Shown: positions 13,690 through 15,214 of the stretch, piece after piece
Layout of the letters: every line of letters begins with the position of its first letter
Position numbering within the stretch: position 1 is the stretch's first letter
DNA from: Nitrospinaceae bacterium
GTDB lineage: Bacteria; Nitrospinota; Nitrospinia; Nitrospinales; VA-1
Reading direction: 5' to 3'
DNA length: 15,214 nt
NCBI GenBank assembly: GCA_029261435.1
Contig: JAJDBI010000146.1
Span: 1 to 15,214 of the forward strand
Program-made: the position numbers and the translations under genes
Notes under the pieces: generated by a model
The model's database searches: none
The model's input: the letters and a program-made list of their open reading frames with translations, nothing else
Told to the model about the DNA's origin: nothing

Positions 13690-14474
13690 CTCGCCCCTGC
13701 CTCCCATGTTGGCGAAGAAGTCATGAACAGCAGGGCCCCTTCGCTCCACGGGAGTTACTCCGCTTCATCGCTACTACGAACCCAGCCGCCACCGTCTCGT
13801 CTTCGACCGCTTTCCCGGTTGATGCCAGTTATACGGCCTACCTTGCTCCAACTATTTCTCGCTGGGACGAGGACGGCTTCTCCAGTTGCTCAGCGCATCC
13901 TTGTCACCGTGCTGCCCCTACTACCCCGCCGGAGTGAATCGACGCCTCGGTCAGGATTCGTCGACCCATGTTGCCTTCGCCTCACAATAGAAAGCTCGGC
14001 CTCCGGTTTGTTTTGTGTCGAGGCCACCTATGGGTTCACTTACGTTGCGGCCCGGTGACTCGCTCACCATCCCAAGGATGGCTTTGTCAGTCGGCTTCAG
14101 ATCATTTGGTTTCCCTCCTGTCTGCGACTCAAGCTACAGGGCTCCTGACTCTTGCCCTGGCGGGACTGTCTCCCGCAGAATGCGCCAGCCTTCGACTGGA
14201 CGCACTATTGTGCCAAAACTCTAGGATCACCGATGAGGCTCGGAGGCACCACACCTCATCGTGCGCCGGAGGACCGAGCGCACTGAATCGCATCGCGCCG
14301 ATCCACCGGTGCCTCCAATCTACGATCTGGCTCGCAGACGTCACACCCCTATGATGCTTGGCCCATCGTCATGCCTGTGTCTCGTCACGACCTCATCCGC
14401 CGCCAAACTCTTGACCTACCGCGGAACTGAGTAAAGCCTCGCCCCTTCTTGGCCGTTCGGACCAAGAGCCAAGC

Positions 14475-14491
14475 CTTCTTTTGGGAAGAAG
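14475..14491. repeat. Small perfect hairpin
   Basis: CTTCTT and AAGAAG form a 6-pair stem around the five bases TTGGG. It has no long T run and is too A+T-rich for a strong terminator, so its role is unclear. Confidence 0.35.
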
Positions 14492-14493
14492 CG

Positions 14494-14641
14494 ATTCCCT
14501 ATTAATTCCCTGTTACTCGTTCTCCAACCGCTACTGAAAACGTTCTAAGCGATTCTGTTCGTTAGAGTTTTCGGCAAACAGCACGCTCGAAGCGGTCTCC
14601 ATCCGGTAGTTTTCCCTGTATCTTCCCGTGTAACAGGGAAA
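14494..14641. repeat. Cluster of ATTCCCT / TTCCCTGT repeats with inverted copy
   Basis: ATTCCCT occurs at 14494-14500 and AATTCCCTGTTA at 14504-14515. TTTCCCTGT at 14611-14619 faces ACAGGGAAA at 14633-14641, making a 9-pair inverted repeat with a 13-base loop. The repeats may be the terminal region of an eroded mobile element. Confidence 0.6.
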
Positions 14642-14872
14642 GTGACACGTAGTGTGGTTCGCGCATGACTCCGCCCACCACCATTCACTCATCGGCAAAC
14701 TCAAGACCACACTCCGGCGTCGGAGAAGTGTCGTGTATTCGGCGAGTTGGCGCGTAGCATCTGCGCTAACTGCAGCGTAGAGACGCTCTTTTCACGCCGG
14801 TTCGCGCCGAATTATCCATTCGTCTCTAAGGGCCGTAGACTTTAACCACACTTTGGATTCGGATCTGTCGAT

Positions 14873-15214
14873 TCAGAGCGCGGTCTTAAGAGGCTGCCTT
14901 GAGATGCCAGCGATAGAGATTGCTCGTGTCTTTAGATCGATGACAAACAGCACCATGTATCGTACCAAGCCGTGAGGCCTCAACACCTCGACGGTGAAGA
15001 AATCAGCAGCGGAGATTGCACCCCAATGAGCCTTCAGAAATGTCGACCAAGAGATCCGCCTGCACCGTTCCGGCGCAGGTTCGATACCGTTTTCGACAAG
15101 GACACGCTTGATCGTGTTGCGGCCGATCTCATGGCCGAGGTTGAACAAGGCACCACGGATTCTAGTGTAACCCCATCGCGGGTTTTCATTGGCCATACGA
15201 ACAACGAGCTCTTG
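14873..15214 (-). pseudogene. DDE (rve-type) transposase fragment, partial at window end
   Basis: The minus-strand frame is open to the window edge, so its true start lies outside. It begins within the pre-catalytic region (NENPRWGYTRIRGALFNLGH, the HTH-21-like part of IS3-type enzymes). It continues into the RNase-H-like catalytic core: WGAISAADFFTVEVL carries the first Asp and VLFVIDLKTRAISIAGI the second. Similarity ends at ISRQP, and after five unrelated residues a TGA at 14873-14875 closes it. The third acid (Glu) and ~100 C-terminal residues are lost, so this is an inactive relic. An internal ATG exists at 15196 but is not a natural start. Confidence 0.8.

Larger units (their letters stand above)
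13347..14205 (-). mobile_element. Internally deleted group II intron
   Basis: About 860 bases on the minus strand keep both ends of a group II intron with the maturase core removed. A GTGCG at 14205-14201 fits the conserved 5' end. About 515 bases of 5' RNA follow, then the maturase start at 13689, ~140 bases of mixed coding scraps, a convincing domain V (13464-13496) and a folded 3' tail containing a ten-pair hairpin (13379-13388 with 13425-13434). The 3' end is taken at CCCTAC (13347) and is uncertain by some tens of bases. An intact element of this kind is usually 1.9-2.5 kb. Without reverse transcriptase it cannot move itself, though its RNA could in principle splice with maturase supplied in trans. 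Confidence 0.7.
14206..14872. other. Region without recognised gene
   Basis: No convincing gene is visible between the intron's 5' end and the transposase fragment. Open frames are short and unlike known families. It has TTCCCTGT-type repeats and two hairpins (listed separately) and is more A+T-rich around 14480-14640. It is probably degraded mobile-element or flanking sequence. Confidence 0.5.

Noticed and set aside
13435..14354. Plus-strand reading frames of 207 and 128 codons over the intron
   Set aside because: They lie antisense to the intron RNA. Similar spurious frames are often annotated over group II introns; no protein family is recognisable.
1..15214. Defence system, tRNA, rRNA or prophage genes
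   Set aside because: I looked for nuclease, helicase and RT-defence signatures and for tRNA-like segments. The only reverse transcriptase trace belongs to the deleted group II intron, and nothing else fits.

Overview
The window looks like an accessory glycan-biosynthesis island from a GC-rich Gram-negative bacterium. The membrane-tethered quinoprotein with a c-type haem domain, the GC-rich codon third positions and the group II intron would fit a deltaproteobacterial or myxobacterial-type lineage, but nothing here fixes the taxon. The left and right edges are full of broken mobile elements; the middle 12 kb holds intact genes with little intergenic space.

Left edge (1-1134): an IS110-family transposase N-terminal fragment on the minus strand, an IS6-family transposase C-terminal fragment on the plus strand, and the first ~40 codons of a sulfotransferase on the minus strand. 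The sulfotransferase similarity stops exactly at one copy of a 19-bp direct repeat.

Main plus-strand cluster (1135-8390): a GT4 glycosyltransferase, an ABC exporter whose GTG start overlaps the upstream stop, a second GT4 enzyme with a problematic start and an unusual hydrophobic insert, a GT-A type glycosyltransferase, and a three-part protein made of a membrane anchor, a PQQ sugar dehydrogenase domain and a cytochrome c domain. A short, A+T-richer, minus-strand sulfotransferase (8467-9129) follows. It is bounded on its far side by what looks like the tail of a broken plus-strand gene. The plus-strand series then resumes with a 104-residue coiled-coil protein, a third GT4 enzyme and an aminoglycoside-phosphotransferase-fold kinase (9473-11855). 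A polytopic GT-C-like membrane protein runs convergently (11908-13302, minus). The gene set suggests cytoplasmic assembly of a glycan, ABC export, and possible sulfation, with a quinoprotein/cytochrome c enzyme acting on the outer face of the inner membrane. The glycan itself cannot be deduced.

Right edge (13340-15214): an internally deleted group II intron on the minus strand, which keeps the maturase start, a scrap of its end and a recognisable domain V; about 670 bp without a recognised gene but with TTCCCTGT-type repeats; and a DDE (rve-type) transposase fragment running off the window end. No tRNA, rRNA or CRISPR array was seen. The most notable points are the intron deletion derivative, the missing canonical start of the second GT4 gene, the quinoprotein-cytochrome fusion inside a glycan locus, and the matching sulfotransferase pieces on either side of the glycosyltransferase block.
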